From Pseudomonas sp. A34-9 (GTDB taxonomy: Bacteria; Pseudomonadota; Gammaproteobacteria; Pseudomonadales; Pseudomonadaceae): a stretch of 64,000 nt of DNA. Of this stretch, positions 39,575 through 48,452 are shown in pieces (the stretch's first letter is position 1; each line of letters opens with the position of its first letter). The stretch spans positions 5,495,001-5,559,000 of the forward strand of contig NZ_CP119967.1 of assembly GCF_029543085.1 (NCBI RefSeq), read 5' to 3'. A program made the position numbers and the translations under genes. Below the pieces are notes generated by a model, which was not told the DNA's origin, made no database searches, and was given only the letters and a program-made list of their open reading frames with translations.

Positions 39575-39870
39575 TGAAACTGCATTGGCTGGCCTTGATC
39601 GCAATGACCTTCGCGGCCAGTCACGCCTCGGCGTCCGATACGCTGCGCTGTGGCAGCCAGTTGATCAGTCTCGGCGACCGTTCAAGCGAGGTGCTGCAGA
39701 AATGCGGTGAACCGGTCAGCCGAGATGCACTGGGCTACAAGCGCAGCGCCAATCGACGCGAAGAGTTTCAGGTCGAGGAATGGACCTACGGCCCGAGCAA
39801 CGGCATGTACCAATACCTGCGCTTTGAAGGCAATCGACTGCGGCAGATCACCAGCAAACGCGGTAACTAG
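39571..39870 (+). CDS. DUF2845 domain-containing exported protein
   Basis: A 99-residue protein with a Sec signal peptide (cleaved after about residue 22, SHASA) and the DUF2845 core DTLRCGSQLISLGDRSSEVLQKCGEP, with two cysteines likely to form a disulfide. Start overlaps the stop of the DUF748 gene (ATGATGA), so the two are translationally coupled and may work together at the envelope. No function is known. Confidence 0.85.
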   Translation: MMKLHWLALIAMTFAASHASASDTLRCGSQLISLGDRSSEVLQKCGEPVSRDALGYKRSANRREEFQVEEWTYGPSNGMYQYLRFEGNRLRQITSKRGN

Positions 39871-39888
39871 ACCACTCACTTATCCCAT

Positions 39889-39975
39889 GTGGGAGCGAGC
39901 CTGCTCGCGAAGGCGTCAGGTCAGTCAACGCCGTTGTGACTGATATACCGCTTTCGCGAGCAAGCTCGCTCCCAC
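39889..39975. repeat. REPIN-like REP pair, GTGGGAGCGAGC type
   Basis: Inverted copies GTGGGAGCGAGCCTGCTCGC (left) and its near match with GAGCAAGCTCGCTCCCAC (right), 47 bases apart, downstream of the DUF2845 gene. Confidence 0.9.
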
Positions 39976-40022
39976 AATTGTTTTGTGATGCCATTTAATT
40001 CTTTTGTCCCTGAAATAGAACA

Positions 40023-40046
40023 GGCCCCGACACAAGTGCCGGGGCC
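40023..40046 (-). terminator. Possible terminator downstream of the BON gene
   Basis: GGCCCCG/CGGGGCC stem with a ten-base loop, about 110 bases after the BON gene stop; on the minus strand it is followed only by a weak T-rich stretch (TGTTCTATTTC). Confidence 0.4.
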
Positions 40047-40155
40047 CGTAATGGTCACATCCGTGTAACCGTTCGCATGAACTCTAAAGTTGCGGCAGAC
40101 GTATTGCTCGGCCCGTCTGTCGCGCCTTCTCCCGGTCCAGGCGAGAAGTCATGCC

Positions 40156-40512
40156 TTACTCGGCTTTCAGGCCGTCAGCGGAGACCGCTTTGACGCCTTT
40201 GATTTTCTTGGTGATAGCGACAGCGGTCGCTTTCTGAGATTCGGTAACGGCTACAGTCGACGACAGGGAAACCACACCTTTGTTGGTTTCTACTTTGATG
40301 TCAGTGCCTGGGATACCTTTTTCGGTGACCAGGTCGCTTTTGACTTTGGTGGTGATCCAGGTATCGGAAGTAGTTTCTTTAGCCTTGGTCATTTCACCGG
40401 CGGCCAGAGTCATTGGAGCCTGGGTAGCCTGAGTCGACTGTGCGAATGCACCGGAAGCCATGGTCAGGGTCAGCGCGGTAGCAGCAGCGGCAGTGATAGC
40501 GAACTTCTTCAT
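40156..40512 (-). CDS. BON domain-containing periplasmic protein
   Basis: A 118-residue protein: signal peptide MKKFAITAAAATALTLTMAS ending at AFA (about residue 24), then one BON domain (about 50-115) with SDTWITTKVKSDLVTEKGI and KGVVSLSSTV. BON domains (as in OsmY) are thought to bind phospholipids and appear in stress proteins. Upstream lies an AT-rich region of about 250 bases that must hold its promoter and a terminator for the pilA gene. Confidence 0.9.
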   Translation of the reverse strand: MKKFAITAAAATALTLTMASGAFAQSTQATQAPMTLAAGEMTKAKETTSDTWITTKVKSDLVTEKGIPGTDIKVETNKGVVSLSSTVAVTESQKATAVAITKKIKGVKAVSADGLKAE

Positions 40513-40761
40513 ACGAGTAACTCCTGTTTTTCTGGAAAGTCTGCTGGTTGTCTTGTCAGCAGGGTTACCAAGATAGTTGCGAACGCTGTGCCAACTTTTC
40601 CCTCACGACAAATTTCTTATAAATCAATTACTTACGATCATCGCAAATTTCCGGAATCATGCAATTTGCATGACGCACGCAATATTCACATGCAAGTTGC
40701 GGCTTTTTGGAAAGTTCCTAAGGCGCTGAAATTATTGAGACTTTTATTTTCACCAAATAAA

Positions 40762-40787
40762 GAAAAATGCCCTGCGTGGCAGGGCAT
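40762..40787 (-). terminator. Terminator of pilA
   Basis: On the minus strand ATGCCCTG, a short loop and CAGGGCAT are followed by TTTTTC, about 20 bases after the pilA stop codon. Confidence 0.85.
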
Positions 40788-40808
40788 TCGGTCGCAACAC
40801 GCTAGCAA

Positions 40809-41246
40809 TCACGTGCCGCTGGCGGTACAGCCTTTTGGCGAATAATCCGCGTTAACAGTAGTGGCACAGGTCCACAAGCCAGAGGTATTACCGGTAGCTG
40901 CGCCCGAACGAGTGAGCGTGATGGTTTTGCCCAGTACCGGTCCCGGAGCGTTGAGCAGCGTGCAACTGATGCTGCCTGCGCCCGTCGCCGCTGTGCCTGT
41001 AACCGCCACCGTACAGTTGGAGGTGGTGGTTGTACCGCCATTCACAGCCGTTATATCCGGAGCGGTACCTTGGTTGATGGTGTCCTCGAACGGCACCTTC
41101 ATTGCACTGATCTCCGCCAGCCCCGCCGTCACCTTCGACCGCGCCTGATACTTGGAATACTGCGGCAAGGCGATGGTCGCCAGAATCCCGATGATCGCCA
41201 CCACGATCAACAGCTCGATCAGAGTAAAACCTTGTTGTTTTTTCAT
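40809..41246 (-). CDS. pilA: Type IV major pilin PilA
   Basis: A 145-residue prepilin. The leader MKKQQG is cleaved by PilD before Phe7, and the hydrophobic helix FTLIELLIVVAIIGILATIA follows, with the essential Glu at position 5 of the mature protein. Four cysteines (SNCT, ISCT, WTCA, KGCT) could form two disulfides; the last pair corresponds to the C-terminal D-region. Start at 41246 gives the correct short leader; upstream in-frame codons lie in the promoter region. Divergent from pilB, with a sigma54 promoter. Confidence 0.93.
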   Translation of the reverse strand: MKKQQGFTLIELLIVVAIIGILATIALPQYSKYQARSKVTAGLAEISAMKVPFEDTINQGTAPDITAVNGGTTTTSNCTVAVTGTAATGAGSISCTLLNAPGPVLGKTITLTRSGAATGNTSGLWTCATTVNADYSPKGCTASGT

Positions 41247-41295
41247 AGACACGCTCCATGCATGAGTCGAAATCTCATGATCTGAAAGGGACGCA

Positions 41296-41310
41296 GCATA
41301 GGCCATGCCA
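41296..41310 (-). promoter_or_regulatory. Sigma54 promoter of pilA
   Basis: On the minus strand TGGCATGGCCTATGC has GG at 41309-41308 and GC at 41297-41296 with exactly ten bases between them, the -24/-12 pattern. Transcription should start near 41285, about 40 bases before the pilA start codon. PilR (encoded at 60.9 kb) is the expected activator. Confidence 0.88.
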
Positions 41311-41383
41311 ATGCCTTCGGGCCCAGCCCATGGGGCCCGAACCGCCTACAACGCCATTTCCTACAACCTGCAACCGCACTATC

Positions 41384-41398
41384 TGACACTTTTTGTCA
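41384..41398. promoter_or_regulatory. Candidate PilR-binding site
   Basis: TGACA-CTTTT-TGTCA, a perfect 5+5 inverted repeat, lies about 75 bases upstream of the pilA -24 element. PilR sites in P. aeruginosa contain (C/G)TGTC, which is present on both arms. Prediction by pattern and position. Confidence 0.5.
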
Positions 41399-41414
41399 CC
41401 TGCACCCGCCGTGT

Positions 41415-41443
41415 TTGGCGCTGTCACTTGACTAGGCTATAAG
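41415..41443 (+). promoter_or_regulatory. Sigma70 promoter of pilB
   Basis: TTGGCG at 41415-41420 and TATAAG at 41438-41443 with 17 bases between them, about 28 bases before the pilB start codon. Confidence 0.6.
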
Positions 41444-41471
41444 TCATGAACTGCAAGTGTGCGGAATTCCC

Positions 41472-43172
41472 ATGAATGACATCGCTCTGAGCGGTCTGGC
41501 CAAGCAATTGGTGCAGGCTGAACTGCTGACAGAAAAAAGTGCCCAGCAAGCCTGGCAACAGGCCCAGCGTAATCGCCTGTCGCTGGTCAGCTATCTGGTG
41601 CAGAACAAACTGGTCAAGAGCTGGCAAGTGGCCGAGATTGCCAGCGAGCATTTCGGCATGGCGTTCCTCGATCTCAATTGCCTCGACAAGGAAACCCAGC
41701 CCAAGGGCCTGGTCAGCGAAAAACTTGTGCGTCAGCACCATGCCCTGCCCTTGTGGCGACGTGGCAACAAGCTGTTCGTCGGCATCTCCGACCCGAGCAA
41801 TCATCAAGCGATCAACGACATTCAGTTCAGCACCGGACTGAGCACCGAAGCCATTCTGGTCGAGGACGACAAGCTCACCGATGCCATCGAGAAGTTCTTC
41901 GACACCCACACCAGTGGCCTGGAAGACATGGCCGATGTCGATCTCGACGGCCTCGATGTCGAATCCATCGACGACAGCAAGCAGGACGCCATCGGTGGCC
42001 TCGATGCCGACGATGCGCCGGTGGTGCGTTTCGTTCACAAGATGCTGCTCGACGCGATCAAGAGTGGCTCTTCCGACTTGCACTTCGAGCCTTACGAGAA
42101 AAACTATCGGGTGCGGATGCGCACCGACGGCATCCTGCGTGAGGTGGCCAAGCCACCGATTCAACTGGCCGGGCGCATCGCCGCGCGCCTGAAAGTCATG
42201 GCCAGCCTCGATATCTCGGAACGGCGCAAACCGCAGGACGGGCGGATCAAGATGCGTCTGTCGAAGAGCAAGTCGATCGATTTCCGCGTCAACACCTTGC
42301 CGACCCTGTGGGGCGAAAAAGTGGTGATCCGGATTCTCGACCCGTCCAGCGCGCAGATCGGTATCGACGCCCTCGGCTATGAGCCCGAGCAGAAGGATCT
42401 GTACATGGCCGCGCTCAAGCAGCCACAGGGCATGATTCTGGTCACCGGCCCCACCGGGTCGGGTAAAACCGTGTCGCTCTACACCGGCCTGAATATCCTC
42501 AATACCGTCGACATCAACATCTCCACCGCCGAAGACCCGGTGGAGATCAACATGGAAGGCATCAACCAGGTCAACGTCAATCCCAAACAAGGACTCGACT
42601 TTGCTCAGGCGCTGCGCTCGTTTCTGCGCCAGGACCCGGACGTGATCATGGTCGGCGAGATTCGTGATCTGGAGACTGCAGAGATTGCGATCAAGGCTGC
42701 GCAGACCGGCCACCTGGTGCTCTCGACCCTGCACACCAACAGCGCCGCGGAAACCCTGACGCGCCTGCACAATATGGGCATTCCCGGCTTCAACATTGCC
42801 ACCTCGGTCAGCCTGATCATCGCCCAGCGCCTGGCGCGCAAACTGTGCAGCCACTGCAAGAAACCCATCGAAATCCCACGCGAAACCTTGATCAAGGAAG
42901 GTTTCCCCGAGGAACGCATCGGCCATTTCACGATCTACGAGCCGGTCGGTTGCGATCACTGCAACGGCGGCTACAAAGGACGCGTGGGGATATATGAAGT
43001 GGTGAAGAACACACCAGAGCTGCAACGTTTGATCATGGCCGAAGGCAACTCGCTGGAAATCGACCTGCAGATGCGCCGCGACGGCTTTGACGACCTGCGC
43101 ACCTCCGGGCTGCACAAGGCCATGCAAGGCATCACCAGCCTTGAAGAAATCAACCGGGTCACCAAGGACTGA
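41472..43172 (+). CDS. pilB: Type IV pilus assembly ATPase PilB
   Basis: A 566-residue hexameric extension ATPase. N-terminal MshEN/T2SSE_N domains (about 1-150) precede the GspE core with Walker A GPTGSGKT (about residue 327), an Asp box EDPVEINMEG, Walker B MVGEIRDLETAEIA, the His box, and a tetracysteine zinc motif C-x2-C (LCSHCKK) with CDHC about 33 residues later. Start 41472 is 28 bases after a good promoter. Followed 2 bases later by pilC. Confidence 0.96.
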   Translation: MNDIALSGLAKQLVQAELLTEKSAQQAWQQAQRNRLSLVSYLVQNKLVKSWQVAEIASEHFGMAFLDLNCLDKETQPKGLVSEKLVRQHHALPLWRRGNKLFVGISDPSNHQAINDIQFSTGLSTEAILVEDDKLTDAIEKFFDTHTSGLEDMADVDLDGLDVESIDDSKQDAIGGLDADDAPVVRFVHKMLLDAIKSGSSDLHFEPYEKNYRVRMRTDGILREVAKPPIQLAGRIAARLKVMASLDISERRKPQDGRIKMRLSKSKSIDFRVNTLPTLWGEKVVIRILDPSSAQIGIDALGYEPEQKDLYMAALKQPQGMILVTGPTGSGKTVSLYTGLNILNTVDINISTAEDPVEINMEGINQVNVNPKQGLDFAQALRSFLRQDPDVIMVGEIRDLETAEIAIKAAQTGHLVLSTLHTNSAAETLTRLHNMGIPGFNIATSVSLIIAQRLARKLCSHCKKPIEIPRETLIKEGFPEERIGHFTIYEPVGCDHCNGGYKGRVGIYEVVKNTPELQRLIMAEGNSLEIDLQMRRDGFDDLRTSGLHKAMQGITSLEEINRVTKD

Positions 43173-43174
43173 AC

Positions 43175-44392
43175 ATGGCGGTCAAGGCAGCGAAAATCAG
43201 TATTTATGCCTGGGAAGGTACGGACAGGAAAGGCAGCAAAGTCACCGGTGAACTCAGCGGACAGAATCCGGCACTGATCAAGGCACAACTGCGTAAACAA
43301 GGGATCAATCCCGGCAAGGTGCGCAAAAAATCCGCGTCGTTGTTGATTTTTGGCAAACGCATAAAGGCCCAGGACATCGCTCTGTTCACCCGGCAAATGG
43401 CGACCATGATGAAGGCCGGTGTGCCGCTGCTGCAGTCGTTCGACATCATTGGTGAAGGCTTTGAAAACCCGGCCATGCGCAAGCTGGTGGACGAGGTCAA
43501 ACAGGAGGTCGCGGCCGGTAACAGCTTCGCCACAGCCCTGCGCAAGAAACCGCAATATTTCGACGAGCTGTATTGCAACCTGGTCGATGCGGGCGAGCAG
43601 TCCGGCGCCCTCGACACGTTGCTGGAACGGGTCGCGACCTATAAGGAAAAAAGCGAACGGCTAAAGGCCAAGATCAAAAAAGCCATGACCTACCCCACCG
43701 CCGTGGTGCTGGTGGCGGCAGTCGTGACCGGAATTCTGCTGGTCAAAGTGGTGCCGCAGTTTCAGTCGGTGTTTTCCGGTTTCGGCGCTGAGCTGCCGGC
43801 CTTCACCCTGATGGTGATCAGCCTGTCGGAATTCATGCAGCAATGGTGGTGGGCGGTTCTCGGTGCGCTGGTCGCGGCGATCTTCGGTACCCGCCATGCA
43901 CTGAAAAAATCTCCGGCGTTACGCGATCGCAAAGACACCTGGCTGTTGAAAGTGCCCCTGGTTGGCACGCTGATGTACAAGTCCGCCGTGGCGCGATTCG
44001 CTCGAACCCTGTCGACCACATTCGCTGCCGGTGTGCCGCTGGTGGAAGCGCTCGACTCAGTGGCCGGCGCCACCGGCAATGTGGTGTTCAAGCGTGCCGT
44101 GCTGCGCATTCGCCAGGACGTCTCCACCGGCATGCAGTTGAATTTTTCGATGCGCAGCACCGGGGTCTTTCCCAACATGGCCGTGCAGATGACCGCGATC
44201 GGCGAAGAGTCCGGCGCGCTGGACGAGATGCTCGACAAGGTCGCGGGGTTTTACGAAGAGGAAGTGGATAACATGGTCGACAACCTCACCAGCCTTATGG
44301 AGCCATTCATCATGGTGGTGCTGGGGGTGATCGTCGGTGGGCTGGTCGTGGCCATGTACCTGCCGATTTTTCAACTCGGCTCAGCGATCTGA
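43175..44392 (+). CDS. pilC: Type IV pilus inner-membrane platform protein PilC
   Basis: A 405-residue polytopic protein with two T2SSF domains (about 70-195 and 275-400) and three membrane spans. Motifs: FTRQMATMMKAGVPLLQSF and the repeat RFARTLSTTFAAGVPLVEAL. It sits at the base of the pilus and transmits force from PilB. Two bases after pilB and one base before pilD. Confidence 0.96.
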   Translation: MAVKAAKISIYAWEGTDRKGSKVTGELSGQNPALIKAQLRKQGINPGKVRKKSASLLIFGKRIKAQDIALFTRQMATMMKAGVPLLQSFDIIGEGFENPAMRKLVDEVKQEVAAGNSFATALRKKPQYFDELYCNLVDAGEQSGALDTLLERVATYKEKSERLKAKIKKAMTYPTAVVLVAAVVTGILLVKVVPQFQSVFSGFGAELPAFTLMVISLSEFMQQWWWAVLGALVAAIFGTRHALKKSPALRDRKDTWLLKVPLVGTLMYKSAVARFARTLSTTFAAGVPLVEALDSVAGATGNVVFKRAVLRIRQDVSTGMQLNFSMRSTGVFPNMAVQMTAIGEESGALDEMLDKVAGFYEEEVDNMVDNLTSLMEPFIMVVLGVIVGGLVVAMYLPIFQLGSAI

Positions 44393-44393
44393 C

Positions 44394-45266
44394 ATGCCTA
44401 TCGACGAACTGTTTGCCCTGTATCCGCTGGCCTTTGTCTTCACCGCCCTGCTGCTTGGTCTGGTGGTCGGCAGTTTCCTTAACGTGCTGGTCTGGCGCCT
44501 GCCGAAAATGCTCGAACGCGACTGGCGTCAACAGGCCCGTGATGTGCTCGGTTTGACCGGCGAGACGCCGCTGCCCACCTACAACCTGATGATGCCGCAC
44601 TCCGAATGCCCGCATTGCGCCCACCGGATCCGTCCGTGGGAAAACATTCCTCTGCTCAGTTATCTGTGGCTGCGTGGGCGTTGTTCAGCGTGCGCGGCGC
44701 CCATCAGCAAACGCTATCCGTTGACCGAACTGATCTGTGGATTGCTCTCGGCCTTCATCGCCTGGCACTTCGGTTTCGGTTGGCCGGCGTGCGTGCTGAT
44801 CTTCCTCACCTGGGGTTTGCTGGCGATGAGCCTGATCGACACCGAACATCAACTGTTGCCCGATGTGCTGGTGCTGCCGTTGCTGTGGCTGGGGTTGATC
44901 GTCAACAGCTTCGGCGTGTTCGTGCCGTTGCACGATGCACTGTGGGGCGCGGTGGCCGGTTACATGGCGCTGTGGTCGGTGTTCTGGCTGTTCAAACTGC
45001 TGACCGGCAAGGACGGCATCGGCCATGGTGATTTCAAGCTGTTGGCGCTGCTCGGCGCCTGGGGCGGCTGGCAGATTTTGCCGCTGACGATTCTGCTGTC
45101 ATCATTGGTCGGCGCCATTATCGGGGTGATTTTTCTGCGTTTGCGCGAGCAGAAAACCTCGACGCCGATCCCCTTCGGCCCCTATCTGGCAATTGCCGGC
45201 TGGATTGCCTTGCTCTGGGGTGGTCAAATAACCGACTTCTATTGGCAGTCTGTCGGTTTGAAATGA
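44394..45266 (+). CDS. pilD: Prepilin peptidase / N-methyltransferase PilD
   Basis: A 290-residue bifunctional membrane aspartic protease that cleaves and N-methylates prepilins and type II pseudopilins. It has the N-terminal methylase domain with [15 protein letters not shown], two pairs of cysteines that hold zinc ([14 protein letters not shown]), and the protease aspartates in [12 protein letters not shown] and [17 protein letters not shown] at 44394 lies just after the pilC stop. Overlaps coaE by four bases. Confidence 0.96.
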   Translation: MPIDELFALYPLAFVFTALLLGLVVGSFLNVLVWRLPKMLERDWRQQARDVLGLTGETPLPTYNLMMPHSECPHCAHRIRPWENIPLLSYLWLRGRCSACAAPISKRYPLTELICGLLSAFIAWHFGFGWPACVLIFLTWGLLAMSLIDTEHQLLPDVLVLPLLWLGLIVNSFGVFVPLHDALWGAVAGYMALWSVFWLFKLLTGKDGIGHGDFKLLALLGAWGGWQILPLTILLSSLVGAIIGVIFLRLREQKTSTPIPFGPYLAIAGWIALLWGGQITDFYWQSVGLK

Positions 45267-45886
45267 ATACCCCTGTGGAAAAACCCTGGATTCTCGGCCT
45301 TACCGGCGGCATCGGCAGCGGCAAGAGCGCGGCGGCTCAGCACTTCATTGATCTGGGTATCCACGTGGTGGATGCCGATCACGCGGCGCGTTGGGTGGTT
45401 GAACCCGGGCGTCCGGCGCTGGCGCAGATTGCCGAGCACTTCGGCCCCGGCGTGCTGCAGGCCGATGGCACGCTGGACCGCGCAGCCCTGCGCAAACTGA
45501 TCTTCGAATTGCCGGAGCAACGTCGCTGGCTCGAAGCGCTGCTGCATCCGTTGATCGCCGAAGAAATCGCCCATCACCTGGCGCTGGCAAAATCGCCTTA
45601 CGCGATTCTGGTTTCGCCACTGCTGATCGAGTCCGGGCAATACGCGATGACCCAGCGCATCCTGGTGATCGACGCACCGCAACAATTGCAGATCGAACGC
45701 ACCTTGCAGCGTGACCAGACCAGCGAGCAGCAGGTTCAGGCGATCCTCAAGGCTCAGTCGAGCCGCGAAGACCGTGTGAGCCGCGCCGACGACGTGGTGG
45801 TCAACGACCGCGACCTCGCCTGGCTGCACAGCGAAGTCGAGCGTCTGCATCACTTTTACCTGACTTTATCCGGAGGCCAAGCATGA
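45263..45886 (+). CDS. coaE: Dephospho-CoA kinase
   Basis: Final step of CoA synthesis: phosphorylates dephospho-CoA on the ribose 3'-hydroxyl. The 207-residue protein has the P-loop [13 protein letters not shown] (about residues 12-24) and the DADHAAR substrate motif. Its ATG overlaps the pilD stop (ATGA) and its own stop overlaps yacG, so it is coupled with the pilus genes, an old gammaproteobacterial arrangement without a clear functional link. Together with pan genes in the window it covers both ends of the CoA pathway. Confidence 0.96.
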   Translation: MNTPVEKPWILGLTGGIGSGKSAAAQHFIDLGIHVVDADHAARWVVEPGRPALAQIAEHFGPGVLQADGTLDRAALRKLIFELPEQRRWLEALLHPLIAEEIAHHLALAKSPYAILVSPLLIESGQYAMTQRILVIDAPQQLQIERTLQRDQTSEQQVQAILKAQSSREDRVSRADDVVVNDRDLAWLHSEVERLHHFYLTLSGGQA

Positions 45887-46083
45887 GCCAGATCCCCACC
45901 GTTGAATGCCCGACCTGTGGCGCCCCCGTAGAATTCACCCCGGAAAACAAGTTTCGGCCGTTCTGCTCCGATCGCTGCAAACTGATCGACCTCGGCGCCT
46001 GGGCGTCGGAAGAACACAAGATTCCGGTCGCACCGGATGCCGAGGACGAACTGTTTTCCGGCGACTTCGACCCGCGCCACTGA
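45883..46083 (+). CDS. yacG: DNA gyrase inhibitor YacG (zinc-binding)
   Basis: A 66-residue protein with a C-x2-C ... C-x3-C zinc site ([10 protein letters not shown] and [14 protein letters not shown]). YacG binds GyrB in E. coli and inhibits gyrase. Translation is coupled to coaE by a four-base overlap. Confidence 0.94.
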   Translation: MSQIPTVECPTCGAPVEFTPENKFRPFCSDRCKLIDLGAWASEEHKIPVAPDAEDELFSGDFDPRH

Positions 46084-46088
46084 TCCTC

Positions 46089-46304
46089 TCAGGGCCGCAT
46101 AAAGCCGTAGTCCTGATCGTCGTCGAGGTTTTCCGCCAAAAAACGCAACTCGTCGGCCAGGTCTTCGGCGTTGCGCACAGCCTTGCTCTGCTGCACCACG
46201 GCACTGAGCAAGGCGCGCAAACTCAACCCCGGGTCAAAGCCCACCTTCTGCGCCATGTCCAGACTCTGCCGGGTTTCCTGCCTTGCCCATTCGTAAACAC
46301 TCAT
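46089..46304 (-). CDS. Conserved hypothetical protein, about 71 residues
   Basis: A small acidic helical protein (starting MSVYEWARQETRQSLDMAQK, ending DYGFMRP) with no signal peptide or recognised domain. The start at 46304 is preferred over an upstream in-frame codon because AGGAGCGG lies 5-6 bases before it. It converges with yacG and follows the CbiM-like gene on the same strand. Homologues are expected in the same place in other pseudomonads; function unknown. Confidence 0.75.
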   Translation of the reverse strand: MSVYEWARQETRQSLDMAQKVGFDPGLSLRALLSAVVQQSKAVRNAEDLADELRFLAENLDDDQDYGFMRP

Positions 46305-46369
46305 GCCGCCGCTCCTGAAGAGATTTGCGCGAGCATGAAATTTCCCGCGGCGGGCGGGTTTGATGTGGA

Positions 46370-47059
46370 TCAAGACTTGGGGTCGTCATCCTTCCACGGC
46401 GCCGAAAGGTAACGCGTGCGGTTGAAGGTCTCCAGCCATTCCGGACTGAATACCACCAGCGCACTGATGATCATGCCGTTGATGAACGCTTCGGGGAAAA
46501 TGATCAGCCACAAGTAACCGATGAAGTCTTCCAGCCACTCCGGCATGGCGAAGAGACCGTCGTACCACAGCAGGGTCAGGCTCAGAATCAGGCATAACAG
46601 GGCTGAAAGCGCAGCCGCGAAGAATCCGGAGCAGAAGATGTAGACGAACGGGTTACGCGGCTGCGCGCGCTCGACGAGGATCGCTACACATTCAGTGATC
46701 AACACCGGTAACAGAATCAGCAGCGAACCATTGACCCCAACGGCCAGCAGATCCTGGCGGCCCAACAACACCAGGCCAGTCTGCGCCACCAGGCCACCGA
46801 CAATCGCCAGCGGCCAATCCAGCAACAGGGTTACCGCCGTCATGCCGATAAAGTGATAAGACACGCCCGTGTCAAAATCCCTGCGCACCAGCCACAACAG
46901 AAACAACGCGAATACGGTGCCGAACAACAGATGCTGACGCCGACTGTCGCTGAACAACTCGACCCACGGCGCACGCACGATCGCCCAGAGCAGCACAGGC
47001 ACATAAATCAGCCAGCCGAGCGTCAGGCTCGTTGTCGAAAGCAGTTCAGCTCCAATCAT
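46370..47059 (-). CDS. CbiM-like energy-coupling factor membrane protein
   Basis: A 229-residue polytopic membrane protein with about seven hydrophobic segments, related to the S-component/permease CbiM family (SYHFIGMTAVTLLLDWPLAIVGG). No cobalt/nickel ATPase or CbiQ partner gene is nearby, and the N-terminal metal-binding Met-His of CbiM (MHI...) is absent; here the protein starts MIGAELLS. Its substrate is therefore unknown. The start at 47059 has AAAGG 8 bases upstream; a GTG nine bases earlier is less likely. A REP pair lies just upstream. Confidence 0.75.
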   Translation of the reverse strand: MIGAELLSTTSLTLGWLIYVPVLLWAIVRAPWVELFSDSRRQHLLFGTVFALFLLWLVRRDFDTGVSYHFIGMTAVTLLLDWPLAIVGGLVAQTGLVLLGRQDLLAVGVNGSLLILLPVLITECVAILVERAQPRNPFVYIFCSGFFAAALSALLCLILSLTLLWYDGLFAMPEWLEDFIGYLWLIIFPEAFINGMIISALVVFSPEWLETFNRTRYLSAPWKDDDPKS

Positions 47060-47089
47060 GGCCTTCACCTTTCCAACGACACATCCCCT

Positions 47090-47167
47090 GTAGGAGCTGC
47101 CGAAGGCTGCGATCCTTTGACGTTAAAAGAACAAGAGCAAAAGATCGCAGCCTTCGGCAGCTCCTAC
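47090..47167. repeat. REPIN-like REP pair, GTAGGAGCTGCCGAAGGCTGCG type
   Basis: Facing copies of GTAGGAGCTGCCGAAGGCTG between the divergent CbiM-like and DUF1780 genes. It sits within their promoter region rather than after a gene, unlike most pairs here. Confidence 0.9.
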
Positions 47168-47250
47168 AAGTGCGCGATGACGCGGCGGTTTGTAAGCATC
47201 CGCCAAGCAAAGCTTTCTGCTTGTCGCATTTGAACGCTAAGCTTGGGCTT

Positions 47251-47877
47251 ATGGATGACTCAGATTATTTACGCCTGCTGACCATCGCGGCCGAGCAGGC
47301 CAACGCCTTTCTGTCCAATGCCCGCAAATGGGAGCGTGAGCGTTGGGTCTGCCAACGCCTGCTGCAAGGCCTGAACATTCCCTACCGCGCCGACGAATTC
47401 GCGCCGGCTGGCGAACCGCCGGATGTGCTGTTTCGCGATGCCAATTTCGAGGTGTTCTTCGTACTCGACGAGGGGCGCCGACTAAACGACGAATGGCGCG
47501 ACGAACTGCAGCGCCGCCGCAGCGCCTTTTCCCTCAGCCAACTGGTGCGCCGCGAAGCCAAGCCCAAGCGCATCCCGGCCAATGAATTCCTGATGCGACT
47601 GGCGCCGACCTTGCGCAAAAAAGCCCACAACTACAAGGAACGCGGTATGGATCTGGGTGAACTGGACATCATTGCTTTCGCCAGCCTCAAGCGTGAAGTG
47701 CTCGACCTGAACAGCCATTTCCCGCCGCCGACCGAATATCTGCGTCAAGGCTGGCGCTCGCTGTCGCTGGTCGGCCCGACCTTCGCTCGCGTGCTGTTCG
47801 CCCACCCGGATGCGCCGGACTTTCTGCGCAGCAACCTCGGTCGCAGCATCGTCTTCGACGTCGGGATCAGCCTGTGA
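47251..47877 (+). CDS. DUF1780 domain-containing protein
   Basis: A 208-residue soluble protein of the DUF1780 family, confined mostly to pseudomonads. It has a central PPDVLFRDANFEVFFVLDEG segment (about residues 49-68) with spaced acidic residues reminiscent of a PD-(D/E)xK nuclease core; that is only a resemblance. Start at ATG 47251, the only ATG with the conserved MDDSDYLRLL N-terminus. Overlaps the MOSC gene by four bases. Confidence 0.85.
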   Translation: MDDSDYLRLLTIAAEQANAFLSNARKWERERWVCQRLLQGLNIPYRADEFAPAGEPPDVLFRDANFEVFFVLDEGRRLNDEWRDELQRRRSAFSLSQLVRREAKPKRIPANEFLMRLAPTLRKKAHNYKERGMDLGELDIIAFASLKREVLDLNSHFPPPTEYLRQGWRSLSLVGPTFARVLFAHPDAPDFLRSNLGRSIVFDVGISL

Positions 47878-48401
47878 CGCCGCTGCAGCAATTGATCGCC
47901 GATGTACCGCAAACCGGCCGTGTGCGCTGGATCGGCGTGCGTCCCGAATCCCGTGGGCCGATGATCGAACTGGATGCGGTGGAAGCGCGGCTGGAAGCAG
48001 GACTGACTGGTGACCACGCCCGCCCCGGTGTGCGTAACGCGCGGCAGGTGACGCTGATCCAGTGGGAACATCTGGCGGTGATCAGCGCATTGATGGGCCG
48101 CCCCGACGATCATCCGGTCAGGCCTGAAGACTTGCGGCGCAATCTCGTTATCAGCGGTATCAATTTGTTTAGCCTCAAGGGGCGGCGCTTTCGCATCGGT
48201 CAGGCCATATTAGAAACCACGGGCTGGTGCCAGCCTTGCGCACGCCTGCAGAACAACCTCGGCCCCGGCACCTTCCAGGCGGTGCGCGGGCATGGCGGAA
48301 TTACCGCGCGGGTGTTACAAAGCGGGATCATTCGCCTCGAAGACATAGTGAGCGTCGAACCGGTTCCGGACAGCGGCTATGCTGCGTTCAACCCCGGATA
48401 A
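47874..48401 (+). CDS. MOSC domain-containing protein
   Basis: A 175-residue MOSC-domain protein; such domains occur in molybdenum-cofactor sulfurases and the YiiM/YuaD proteins, and bind the cofactor through a conserved cysteine. Here the cysteine is in TTGWCQPCARLQ (about residue 120), and GLTGDHARPG and VRNARQVTLI are typical. GTG start overlapping the DUF1780 stop (GTGA) implies coupling. Confidence 0.88.
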   Translation: MTPLQQLIADVPQTGRVRWIGVRPESRGPMIELDAVEARLEAGLTGDHARPGVRNARQVTLIQWEHLAVISALMGRPDDHPVRPEDLRRNLVISGINLFSLKGRRFRIGQAILETTGWCQPCARLQNNLGPGTFQAVRGHGGITARVLQSGIIRLEDIVSVEPVPDSGYAAFNPG

Positions 48402-48452
48402 AAACCGCTGTAGCTTCTGCCCATTCAGCAACGTCTACCTGACGAGGCAAAT

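Noticed and set aside
41424..43127. A 567-codon open frame antisense to pilB
   Set aside because: pilB is intact with all ATPase motifs; the antisense product is an expected shadow in GC-rich DNA.
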